This document shows positions 9,102 to 16,916 of a DNA stretch of 26,815 nt, piece by piece. The position numbers and the translations under genes were made by a program. The notes under the pieces were generated by a model that saw only the letters and a list, made by a program, of their open reading frames with translations, was not told the DNA's origin and did no database searches. Positions within the stretch are counted from its first letter, which is position 1, and every line of letters begins with the position of its first letter. The stretch is from CAZVEV01 sp964625865 (lineage in GTDB: Bacteria > Planctomycetota > Phycisphaerae > SM23-33), in NCBI GenBank assembly GCA_964625865.1, contig CAZVEV010000052.1, positions 1 through 26,815 on the forward strand. The letters are read 5' to 3'.

Positions 9102-12100
9102 ATGATTGGCAGAGCGAGTATCCTGGCCGCTGTACTGTGTGCGTGTGCGAGCGTTGTCGTGGCCGGGACGTCGACGTCGAGGTACCTCGGCGGCGGCGGG
9201 CGAACCGCGTGCGTCGACGCGGAGGTCCCTGCGGCGCCCGTGCTGCAATGGACCTGGCACGAGAAACACCCCCCGCGACACGCCTGGGCCGAGCCGAATC
9301 GCGAGGTCCAGTACATCGACTTCGACTACGCCACACAGGTCGCCGTCGGCGAGGGGATGGTCGTCTTCGGCTCGTCTGCCGACCACACGGTCCGCGCCGT
9401 CGACCTGGCGACCGGCGCCGAGAAATGGACGTTTACCACCGAAGGCCCCGTGCGATTCGCGCCGGTGGTCCGTGACGCCCGCGTGTATGTCGCGTCCGAC
9501 GACGGGCGACTGTATTGCCTCCATGCCGCGACCGGCAAGCAGGCGTGGGCGTTCCGCGGCGGGCCCAGCGACCGCAAACTGATCGGCAACGAGCAGATGA
9601 TCTCGCACTGGCCCGCGCGGTCGGGCGTGCTGATCGAAGGCGACCGCCTGTACTTCACGGCCGGCATGTGGTCGCGCGACGGCGTGTTCATCTACTGCCT
9701 CTCGCCCCGCGACGGGCGCGTGATCTGGAAGAACGACACGTCGGGATACCATTTCGCGACGCTGCCGCACTCGACGGGCTACGCGGGCGTGGCGCCGCAG
9801 GGGTACCTTGCGATGCACCGCGGGCGGCTTTACGTGCCCACCGGGCGTGGTGCGCCGGCGGCCTTCGACGCCGCGACGGGCAAGTTCCTGTTCTACGAGA
9901 ACGGTCTGGGCTACAAGCCGCACCAGCCGGGCGGATCGCGCGTGATGGCGTGGCGGGACTGGGTGATCTTCAAGCGCCGCAGCCAGCACAGCGAGGAGGT
10001 TGTTGGCTACAAGTCGGGCGATCCGGCGTCGGGGGCGGCGTCGGGGCTGTTTGGGATTCGCTTCGACACCGGCGAGATCGCGTGGTCGCTGACGGACAGG
10101 AACATCGTCGCGGCCCGAGGCAAGAGCCTGCTGCTGGCGGGGCAGGGCCCGGTCATCAAGGCCGACATCGACGACCTGATGGCGGGCTATGCGAAGTACT
10201 GGAAGAACGGCAAGAACCTGGGGCACGACAAGAACATCGCCGACGCCGGCGTGGACTACACGAGGTCCGGCCCGGGCAAGCTGATCCCCAAGCCCGCATG
10301 GATGAGTCCGCTGCCTTACAAGCAGTGGCAGGCGGACGTCGGGCGCGTGTTCGTGCTGCTGTGCGCGGGCGATACGGTCCTGGCCGGCGGGCGCGGGAAG
10401 GTGTCGGCGATCGACTTCCGGACGGGCAAGGTGCTGTGGCGCAAGACCATCGAGGGTGAGGCGCGGGGCCTCTGTGCGGTCGATGGGCGGTTCATCGTCA
10501 GTTCGACGTCCGGCAGGCTGTACTGCTTCGGCGAGGGCAAGACGGATTCCGACCGGACCATCACGCACCGGACGGTCAAGCCGACCATCGGCGCCGAGGC
10601 CAAACGGCAGGCCGCAGCCATTCTCAAGACCAGCGGCGCCGGGAAGGGCTATGCACTCATGCTCGGCGCGGGCGACGGTCAGTTGCTGGCCGCGCTGGTC
10701 GAACAGAGCGACCTGGTGGTGTACTGTCTCGAACCGGAGGCGAAGAAGGTCGCCGTCGTCCGGAAGATGCTGGACCGCGCCGGCTGGCTGGGCGTGCGAG
10801 CGGCCGTCCATCACGGCTCGTTCGATCCGCTGCCGTACAACCCGTACTTCGCCAACCTGATCGTCTGGGGTGATTCGCTCGGCAGCGCAACGGCGACGCT
10901 GAAGGCCTCCGAACTCTACCGCGTCCTGCGGCCCTGCGGCGGCGTGGCGTGTCAGGTCGCCGACAGCGCCTCCGCGGGCGACGCGCGGGCCTTCCTGGCC
11001 CGGGGGAAGGTCCCCGCGCGGGAACTGTCGCAATCATCGCTGGGGACCGTCGTGACGCGGGGCAAGCTGCCCGGCGCCGGCCAATGGACCCACGCGCACG
11101 CGAACGTCGGGCGCACCGGCTGCTCGGGCGATCGGCTGGCCCGCCTGCCGCTGGGCATGCTCTGGTGGGGCGGGCCCGGCCCGTCGCGAATCGTCTCGCG
11201 CCACTGGCGGGCCCCCTCGCCGCTGTTTGCCAACGGCGTGCTCTACGTGCAGGGCCAGCACGACGTGTTCGCCGTCGACGCCTACAACGGGCGGGAGATG
11301 TGGAACCGGCGCCTGCCCAACGTCGGGCGCTTTCCGCCGACCCATCGCGGGGGGAATATCGTCGCCGACGACCAGGGCGTCTACTGCATCCAGGGCCTGA
11401 CCTGCCTGAAACTCGACGCCCGGACGGGCAAGACCGTCCGCCGGTACACTGTCGACCTCGCCGATGCCCGGAAGATGATGTCGGCCCTGCCGGCTGAGGA
11501 CGCCGACACGGAGGGCGAGGCGAAGATCGTCTGGGAGTATCTGGCCCTGGCCGGCGACTGCGTGCTGGGTACGCTCGGGTACGAGAAACCGAAGGGCGAC
11601 AAGGGACTTCCCTTTATCAAGACCATCCAGCAGTCGCCCGTGGTCTTTGCGTTTGATCGGTCGACGCGCAAGCTGATGTGGGTCCACTCGCTCAAGCGGT
11701 CGGTGGCGCCGACGGCCATCGTGGCCGACCAGCGGAAGGTCTACCTGCTCGACCGGACGGGCGGGGCCAAGTATGACGAGGCCCGGAGGCGCGGCGCGGC
11801 GGTCAAGACGGCCTCGGCGCTGAAGGCGCTGGTTCTCGCGTCGGGTAAGGTGGTCTGGACGCAGCCGGGCGTCCCGCCGGCGTGGAAGGCGCTGATGCTC
11901 AGCCGCGGCGCCATCGTCGCCTACCCGAACCCCGCCGAGACCGCCGCGGCCGACGGCGACAAGGGCGTCGGCGTCTACGCGTGCGGCGATGGCGAGATGC
12001 TCTGGAGCAAAGAGACGCTCAAGGGCGTCAGCGAGACCGGGCGGGGCGGGACGATGCGGCACACCTTCATCGTGGGCGACACGCTGTTCCTGCCGTGGGC

Positions 12101-13061
12101 CTTCGACCTCCGCACGGGCGCCGAGCGGCTGCTCGAGAAAGACCCGCTGACCGGCAAGGCCGAGCGGTTCAGCGTGTCGGGCAAGAACTTCTGCGGGACG
12201 TTCTCGGCGGCCAGCGACCTGCTGATCTACCGCTCGGCAAGCATCGGATTTGCGGAGATCACCCGCGACAGCGGCTCGTACTGGCTGCCCGAGTCGAGGC
12301 CCTCGTGCTGGATCAGCGCGATCCCGGCCGGCGGAATGGTGCTCGCACCGGAGGGATACAGCACCTGCATCTGCCCCTACAACTACAAGACGTCGCTGGC
12401 GATGATCCCGGTGGAGCGGAACGAGAACTGGTCGGTCTACCTTGCCGGCGGGCGCCGGGAGAAGAAGGCCCCCAAGTCCCGCGGCCCGAAGGGCAAGAAG
12501 AAGGGCAGGAAGAAAGGCCCCGCCCCCGCCAAGGCGACCGCCAGCGTGAAGTCGCTCCGCGTGAACTTCAACGCCCCGGGCGACCAGATGGACGCGAGGG
12601 GCAAGCTCTGGCTGGCGTGGCCGAGGCCCGTGGATCCGAAGACGGTCTACCTCATTCAGTCCGTGCCGATGGAACAGGAAGGCAAGGCGGGAGGCGTTCG
12701 ACTTAACTCGGACACCCACTCGATTGCCGCCACGCCCACGCCGTGGCTCTATACCTCCGGCCTGACCGGGGCGTTGAAGTTCACCGTGCACCTGTCCGAC
12801 GGCCAGGCGGCTCGCTACGACGTCGCCCTGCACTTTGCCCAGACCGAGGCCGGCCCGGCCGGCCGGCGCGTGTTCGACGTGAAGGTGCAGGGCAAGACCG
12901 TGGTGTCCCGTCTGGACATCGCCGCCGCGGCCGGCGGAGCGAACCGGGCGCTCGTCAGAGAGCTAGGGCCCGTCGACGCCAAAGGGACGCTGACGATTGA
13001 ACTGGTTCCGATTCGCGGAAAGGCCCCGCTGATCTGCGCGCTGGAAGTCCTCCGGCAGTAG
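9102..13061 (+). CDS. Secreted PQQ-like beta-propeller protein with methyltransferase-like and malectin domains
   Basis: The 1319-residue product starts with a Sec-type signal (Arg in the n-region, then ILAAVLCACASVVVAG). Residues about 60-490 hold repeats of the PQQ-propeller type (for example AVDLATGAEKWTF and YCLHAATGKQAWAF). Residues about 495-650 resemble a class I SAM-dependent methyltransferase: LGAGDGQLL at 521-529, an acidic residue ending strand 2 (YCLEPE), and a late LRPCGGVACQV strand. A second propeller-like region follows (AVDAYNGREMWNRRLPN onward). A Lys-rich linker (about 1117-1150) leads to a C-terminal malectin-like carbohydrate-binding domain (about 1150-1319; ARYDVALHFAQTEAG, RVFDVKVQGK). 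The ATG at 9102 is chosen because AGGAG lies 9 bases upstream and the signal peptide begins there. Function unknown; surface carbohydrate binding is plausible. Similar multidomain proteins are known to me from planctomycetes. Confidence 0.85.
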   Translation: MIGRASILAAVLCACASVVVAGTSTSRYLGGGGRTACVDAEVPAAPVLQWTWHEKHPPRHAWAEPNREVQYIDFDYATQVAVGEGMVVFGSSADHTVRAVDLATGAEKWTFTTEGPVRFAPVVRDARVYVASDDGRLYCLHAATGKQAWAFRGGPSDRKLIGNEQMISHWPARSGVLIEGDRLYFTAGMWSRDGVFIYCLSPRDGRVIWKNDTSGYHFATLPHSTGYAGVAPQGYLAMHRGRLYVPTGRGAPAAFDAATGKFLFYENGLGYKPHQPGGSRVMAWRDWVIFKRRSQHSEEVVGYKSGDPASGAASGLFGIRFDTGEIAWSLTDRNIVAARGKSLLLAGQGPVIKADIDDLMAGYAKYWKNGKNLGHDKNIADAGVDYTRSGPGKLIPKPAWMSPLPYKQWQADVGRVFVLLCAGDTVLAGGRGKVSAIDFRTGKVLWRKTIEGEARGLCAVDGRFIVSSTSGRLYCFGEGKTDSDRTITHRTVKPTIGAEAKRQAAAILKTSGAGKGYALMLGAGDGQLLAALVEQSDLVVYCLEPEAKKVAVVRKMLDRAGWLGVRAAVHHGSFDPLPYNPYFANLIVWGDSLGSATATLKASELYRVLRPCGGVACQVADSASAGDARAFLARGKVPARELSQSSLGTVVTRGKLPGAGQWTHAHANVGRTGCSGDRLARLPLGMLWWGGPGPSRIVSRHWRAPSPLFANGVLYVQGQHDVFAVDAYNGREMWNRRLPNVGRFPPTHRGGNIVADDQGVYCIQGLTCLKLDARTGKTVRRYTVDLADARKMMSALPAEDADTEGEAKIVWEYLALAGDCVLGTLGYEKPKGDKGLPFIKTIQQSPVVFAFDRSTRKLMWVHSLKRSVAPTAIVADQRKVYLLDRTGGAKYDEARRRGAAVKTASALKALVLASGKVVWTQPGVPPAWKALMLSRGAIVAYPNPAETAAADGDKGVGVYACGDGEMLWSKETLKGVSETGRGGTMRHTFIVGDTLFLPWAFDLRTGAERLLEKDPLTGKAERFSVSGKNFCGTFSAASDLLIYRSASIGFAEITRDSGSYWLPESRPSCWISAIPAGGMVLAPEGYSTCICPYNYKTSLAMIPVERNENWSVYLAGGRREKKAPKSRGPKGKKKGRKKGPAPAKATASVKSLRVNFNAPGDQMDARGKLWLAWPRPVDPKTVYLIQSVPMEQEGKAGGVRLNSDTHSIAATPTPWLYTSGLTGALKFTVHLSDGQAARYDVALHFAQTEAGPAGRRVFDVKVQGKTVVSRLDIAAAAGGANRALVRELGPVDAKGTLTIELVPIRGKAPLICALEVLRQ

Positions 13062-13100
13062 GTCTGCCGCCCCGTCGTTATTCCGTCCGGGTCACGGGGC

Positions 13101-13163
13101 AATAAGAAACGTCAGGCCCGCGAGATCGCTTCGCCTTGCGAAGGCGGCCTGGCGGACCTGACG
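13101..13163 (-). terminator. Intrinsic terminator downstream of the HU-family gene
   Basis: Long arms CGTCAGG-c-CCGC (13110-13121) and GCGG-a-CCTGACG (13152-13163) enclose an inner perfect hairpin CTTCGC-CTT-GCGAAG. Read on the minus strand the stem is followed directly by TTTCTTATT (13101-13109). This is a good bipartite terminator about 85 bp past the HU stop. On the plus strand there is no T tract, so it is less likely to serve the PQQ gene as an intrinsic terminator. Confidence 0.6.
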
Positions 13164-13182
13164 AGGAAAGCTGTCTGTGACC

Positions 13183-13210
13183 GGCCGGTCGCATCAAGAG
13201 GAGACCGGCC
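13183..13210. other. 8-bp inverted repeat between the convergent PQQ and HU genes
   Basis: GGCCGGTC (13183-13190) and GACCGGCC (13203-13210) can pair around a 12-base loop. No T tract follows on either strand. It may assist transcription stop between the convergent genes or be incidental in GC-rich DNA. Confidence 0.35.
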
Positions 13211-13247
13211 TTGGCGCGGGGCGTTCGCTCGCCGCCGGTGGCGGTGA

Positions 13248-13613
13248 TTACTCGAACGCCGGAGGCGTCGGATCGGTCGGAGGTGCGGGTGCCGGTGCAG
13301 GCGCTTCGGCAGCGGCGGCCTGGTCCATGCCTTCCTGCAGCTTGATCTTCATCATTCGCCCGGCCTTGAACTTCACCGTGCGCTTCGGCGGGACGTTGAC
13401 CCGCTGGAGCGTCTTGGGGTTCTGGGCGATGCGTGCGGCGCGTCGCTTGACTTCAAAGACGCCGAAGTCCCTGAATTCAAGCCTGTTGCCGTCACCGAGT
13501 TCCTCGATGACGCCGTTGAGGAACTCCTGAATGATCTGCTTGACGACGATCCGCTTGGTTTTCGTGTTGTCGGCGATCCGGTCGACCAATTCCTTTTTCG
13601 TTACCGTATGCAT
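13248..13613 (-). CDS. HU/IHF-family DNA-binding protein with Ala/Pro-rich tail
   Basis: HU-family proteins are small dimeric nucleoid proteins that bend DNA. The 121-residue product has the usual fold up to about residue 95: TKKELVDRIADNTKTKRIVVKQIIQEFLNGVIEEL, then the GNRLEFRDFGVFEVKRRAARIAQNPKT arm-base region and the PPKRTVKFKAGRMMK closing strand. The conserved NPKT Pro that intercalates into DNA is present. A tail of about 25 residues rich in Ala, Pro and acidic residues follows, which standard HU (about 90 residues) lacks. The ATG is preceded by AAAGGA at 6-base spacing and by a strong promoter. No partner subunit gene is adjacent. Confidence 0.95.
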   Translation of the reverse strand: MHTVTKKELVDRIADNTKTKRIVVKQIIQEFLNGVIEELGDGNRLEFRDFGVFEVKRRAARIAQNPKTLQRVNVPPKRTVKFKAGRMMKIKLQEGMDQAAAAEAPAPAPAPPTDPTPPAFE

Positions 13614-13717
13614 AATCTGTCCTTTACGATGAAGCCGTCAAGAATATGTCTATACTATCGTCCAGACACCCGTGAACAGGCCAGCCGGACTTGTCAGAAC
13701 GTGTCGGTCCGCAAGTC

Positions 13718-13746
13718 ATAATAGCAAAACGACTTTGCCGAGGCAA
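13718..13746 (-). promoter_or_regulatory. Sigma70-type promoter for the HU-family gene
   Basis: On the minus strand TTGCCT (13741-13746) is followed after 17 bp by TATTAT (13718-13723), one of the best -10 boxes in the window. The leader to the ATG at 13613 is about 98 nt and locally AT-richer than its surroundings, which fits a highly expressed nucleoid protein. Confidence 0.65.
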
Positions 13747-13808
13747 CCTGATTCTTCAAAACATGTGTGACGGTCGGTCCGGGCCGGCGCGGTGGGCGGC
13801 AGGTCGGT

Positions 13809-16472
13809 CTATGGGCCCGTTATGTGGGGTACGGTGACGAGTTTGGCCTGCGCGGGGGACTGGCCATCTTCGGAGAACACGAGGATCTCGTTCTCTTCGG
13901 CGAGGTGACACTCGGGCAGGTAATAGTCCTTCTGCGGGCCTATGGTCCAGAAGCGGCCGATGTTATGGCCGTTGAGGATGATCTGGCCTTTGCGGGCCCC
14001 ACCAACGCGCAGTCTGACCGTGCCGTTCTGCGGGGCGTACTTGAACGACGTGGTGTACCAGGCGGGTCGTCCGGCGCAAGGGAGCTTGTTGGCTTCGGCC
14101 TCGGGCGACCAGGGGCGAGCGCCCCACTTGGCCTGATGGGACAGCGGCTGGGTCAGGACGTGGAAGTTGACGGCCTGCAGCGTCTTGGCCGTCACGTCGC
14201 CCCAGAGCACCAGGCGCAGGTGGTTCTTGCCCTTGCGCAGTTCGTTGCCCAGCGTGATGTCCGCGAAGTTCCCGCCCTCGTTGACGAGGAAGGCCACCGT
14301 CCGCTCGTTGCAGATCACCGCCACGTGATGGTCCAGTCCGGTAAACGACATGTGGACGGGGGCGACCTTCGGCATGGGGATCGCCAAATCCGCCGACCAG
14401 GCCTGCATGCGCTCCAACTCACCCAGGACATGGGCGTCGTGCCTCGGGATCAGCCGCTTGGAGAAGCTCTCCATCGGCTTGAGCTTGAACTTGCCGTGCC
14501 GAAGGGGCTTGGCGTCGTACACGTGTCCGCACAGGCCCTTTCGCTGACCGATGCGCGAGCCGCCCGAGAATCGCCCGAGATTGTCCACCAGGGCCACCAG
14601 GCTGTTCGTGCCCCGCTTGAAGCTCGCGGAGATCGGCGTGCGCTTGGCCCCGTGGCCTCGGCCCCAGACCCCCACGCGCTTGCCGTTAAGCAAGAGCGTC
14701 GCACGGTCCTCGCAATTCGGCAGGAACAGGTTGTGCTTCCTGGCACGGGGCACGTCGATGTCCACGCGATACCACGCATAGCCGTAGGCGGCGCCCAGAT
14801 GGTCCACGTCCTTGGGCCCGTCGATCTTTTTCCAGTCCAGTTCGCCATCGGTCGGCTCGGGGCAGACCGCCAGCCGCTTCCATTGCCTCAGCCGCGGCTG
14901 GGGGGGCTTCTTCGCGCGACCGGGCGTCTGGCGCTTGGTCGACAGCTTGCCCTCCAGCGTCAGCCGCGAGTACTGGCGCGTGCCCGCCGGCAGGACGACC
15001 TGGCTGGGCTCGGCGCCCACGAACGTCGCCCCGAACACCAGCGCGTCTTCGACCAGCCAGGTTCGCATGGCGGTTTCAGTGTTGACCAGGACCAGGAGCA
15101 TCTGCTCGTGTTCGATGATCTCCGGCACCGCGCCGGCGGGCACGATGCCGCGGACCTCCTTGCCGTTAATCGAGATGCGCGCCTCCCACCCGACCGGACC
15201 GTGGAAGACCAGGATACCCGTGCCGAACAGGCCCAGGGGCGTCAGGTTGGCGTAGTCGAGCATGCCCGCCGGACCGAGGTCCAGTTCCACCGGAACCGCC
15301 GCGGCCCCGATCTCGCCCAGAGGAACGTCCAGTTCCTGGCCCTCGGGCAGGGAGATGCGGGCCGTCGCGATCTCCTCGCGCCCGTTGTTGGTGATAATCG
15401 CCCAGTCGCACAACGGGCCCGAGAGGTTCAGCACGCTGGTCGAGTCGTGCACGTTGACGCCGGGCTGCTCGAGGATCGACGAGGCGAAGAACTCGCCCAT
15501 GTGTTGGGCCAGCATGTTGACCAGGCGCGTGGTGTAGTACGTCTCGGTCAGGTCGCCGGTTTCCGTCAGCGGCGCGCCGCAATCGTAACTGGTCTGCTGG
15601 TAGGCCGCGTCGCCCTCGGCCCGCCGGCCGCCCCAGAACGCGAAGTTCGTCCCGCCGTGCCACATCGTGTAGTTGCACTGGGCGCCGCAGCCGAGGACGA
15701 TCATCGCCCGCCTGGCGACTTCTCGCGGGTCTCGCGGCTGGGGGGGGGATCCCCAGGCCTGACCGGTGGCACACTGGAACTCGGTCATCAGCAGGGGCGC
15801 GTTGGGCTGGCGCAGGCGCATCCGCTTGAGCAGTTGCACCTCGTTGCCCCACCCGTTGACGCATTCCACCGCGTCGCCCAGCGTCGGCTCGGTGAAGCGG
15901 TTGCACGTGATGATCGGTATATCGAAGCCGCTGCGCCTGAACAGTTGGCTGATGAACTCCAGGTAGGTCTGGCGGTCCGGCAGGGTTGTCGAGATGTACT
16001 CGTGCTCGTTCTGGATCAGGATGATGTTGCCCCCCCGCGTGACCTGATGGTCGGCCAGGACGGGAAGGATCTTGTGGAAATACTTGTCGTAGTAGTGCGT
16101 GAACGCCGCGTTGGAACTGCGAACGGTCAGCCCGCTCTTGGCCGTCAGCCACGAGGGCAGGCCCCCGCAGTCCCAGTCGGCCCCGATGAACGGGCCGGGA
16201 CGCAGGATCACGTAAAGCCCCAACTCCCCCGCCATGCGAATGAAGGCCGTCACGTCCTTGTCGCCTGCGGTGTCCCATTGGCCCTCGACCGTCTCGTGGA
16301 CGTTCCAGGCCACCGGCGTGGAGATGCAGTTCAGCCCGGCTCGCTTGGCCTTGACCAGCCGGTCACGCCACAGGGCCGCCGGGATGCGAAAGTAGTGCAT
16401 CGATCCACTGACCAGCCAGACACGCTTGTCATCGATCAGGAAGCTTCGGTCATCGTATGTTACTGTAGTCAT
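13809..16472 (-). CDS. GH35-family beta-galactosidase
   Basis: Glycoside hydrolase family 35 enzymes remove terminal beta-galactose from glycans by a retaining mechanism. The 887-residue product opens with the family's (beta/alpha)8 barrel: MHYFRIP, PVAWNVHETVEGQWD and VILRPGPFIGADWDCGGLPSWL. The proton donor is probably Glu156 in IQNEHEY and the nucleophile Glu231 in LLMTEFQ. YTMWHGGTNFAFWGG is the usual strand after the nucleophile. Jelly-roll beta domains follow and reach a C-terminal GQIILNGHNIGRFW motif typical of GH35. There is no signal peptide at the chosen ATG, so it appears cytoplasmic; an in-frame TTG at 16496 would add 8 residues but no signal. It lies downstream of a sugar oxidoreductase on the same strand but has its own promoter. 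The substrate could be any beta-galactoside. Confidence 0.92.
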   Translation of the reverse strand: MTTVTYDDRSFLIDDKRVWLVSGSMHYFRIPAALWRDRLVKAKRAGLNCISTPVAWNVHETVEGQWDTAGDKDVTAFIRMAGELGLYVILRPGPFIGADWDCGGLPSWLTAKSGLTVRSSNAAFTHYYDKYFHKILPVLADHQVTRGGNIILIQNEHEYISTTLPDRQTYLEFISQLFRRSGFDIPIITCNRFTEPTLGDAVECVNGWGNEVQLLKRMRLRQPNAPLLMTEFQCATGQAWGSPPQPRDPREVARRAMIVLGCGAQCNYTMWHGGTNFAFWGGRRAEGDAAYQQTSYDCGAPLTETGDLTETYYTTRLVNMLAQHMGEFFASSILEQPGVNVHDSTSVLNLSGPLCDWAIITNNGREEIATARISLPEGQELDVPLGEIGAAAVPVELDLGPAGMLDYANLTPLGLFGTGILVFHGPVGWEARISINGKEVRGIVPAGAVPEIIEHEQMLLVLVNTETAMRTWLVEDALVFGATFVGAEPSQVVLPAGTRQYSRLTLEGKLSTKRQTPGRAKKPPQPRLRQWKRLAVCPEPTDGELDWKKIDGPKDVDHLGAAYGYAWYRVDIDVPRARKHNLFLPNCEDRATLLLNGKRVGVWGRGHGAKRTPISASFKRGTNSLVALVDNLGRFSGGSRIGQRKGLCGHVYDAKPLRHGKFKLKPMESFSKRLIPRHDAHVLGELERMQAWSADLAIPMPKVAPVHMSFTGLDHHVAVICNERTVAFLVNEGGNFADITLGNELRKGKNHLRLVLWGDVTAKTLQAVNFHVLTQPLSHQAKWGARPWSPEAEANKLPCAGRPAWYTTSFKYAPQNGTVRLRVGGARKGQIILNGHNIGRFWTIGPQKDYYLPECHLAEENEILVFSEDGQSPAQAKLVTVPHITGP

Positions 16473-16532
16473 AGGTCCAGGCCCCTGGCTACTCAAACCA
16501 CTTGCGATGCGGGAGATGTCTCATGGGGAATG

Positions 16533-16560
16533 AGTTTAGGGACTCCATGGGCCGGTTCAA
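16533..16560 (-). promoter_or_regulatory. Sigma70-type promoter for GH35 with upstream T-tract
   Basis: On the minus strand TTGAAC (16555-16560) is followed after 16 bp by TAAACT (16533-16538). Eight consecutive T residues (minus strand) lie just upstream of the -35 in the position of an UP element, and TGAACCG is repeated directly on either side of them. The predicted leader is about 55 nt. Confidence 0.5.
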
Positions 16561-16781
16561 CAAAAAAAAGCGGTTCAGTCAAAAGGACGCGGCCCCATAC
16601 GCTCGCCCCGCCGCCGGTCGATCAGCGCATCGCAAGGGGATTCCGCAGGCGGGGATCGATTGTAACGTCCCGTTAATAAGGGTGTTGTGCGGGCCCCTCG
16701 CGTCGATGGATGCGTGATTTCACCAGGAAAACAGGACAGAATCGCTTGGCCATGATCGTCCCCGGATCGGTGGATTCCAGA

Positions 16782-16806
16782 GTTTGTAAACAATGTGTTT
16801 GCAAAC
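16782..16806. promoter_or_regulatory. Operator-like pair of GTTTGNAAAC sites
   Basis: GTTTGTAAAC (16782-16791) and GTTTGCAAAC (16797-16806) are separated by 5 bases. Each decamer is nearly palindromic, and together they form a nearly symmetrical 25-bp site. Such AT-rich dyads in GC-rich DNA upstream of a glycosidase gene suggest binding by a LacI-like or similar dimeric sugar regulator. It lies about 220 bp upstream of the candidate GH35 promoter, so action would be at a distance or on an unseen promoter. Confidence 0.5.
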
Positions 16807-16916
16807 TGATAGGCGTCCAGAGCACCCACGGACTTGAGAATATCCGATCCGGACAGCTTTTTCTTGATGTTTTGCGGATATTGGGCTTGATCAGGCCGCG
16901 TTGAGGGCCAATCACC

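Larger units (their letters stand above)
16473..16916. other. 444-bp gap without a clear gene between Gfo/Idh and GH35
   Basis: Short open frames exist on the minus strand (80 and 84 residues, within 16575-16915) but show no recognisable family, no clean ribosome-binding site and overlap each other. The stretch appears less GC-rich than its neighbours. It contains a GTTTGNAAAC operator-like pair, an A8 run with flanking direct repeats and a likely promoter for GH35. A small peptide gene or decayed gene cannot be excluded. Confidence 0.55.

Noticed and set aside
8922..11033. A 703-residue minus-strand frame opposite the PQQ protein gene
   Set aside because: Codon-bias shadow of the PQQ/malectin gene; low-complexity Arg/His/Val composition and no family match.
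13767..16676. A 969-residue open frame on the plus strand opposite GH35
   Set aside because: It mirrors the GH35 gene, whose catalytic motifs are intact. Its protein is rich in Arg, Val, Gly, Gln and His with no recognisable domain, as expected for antisense frames in GC-rich DNA.
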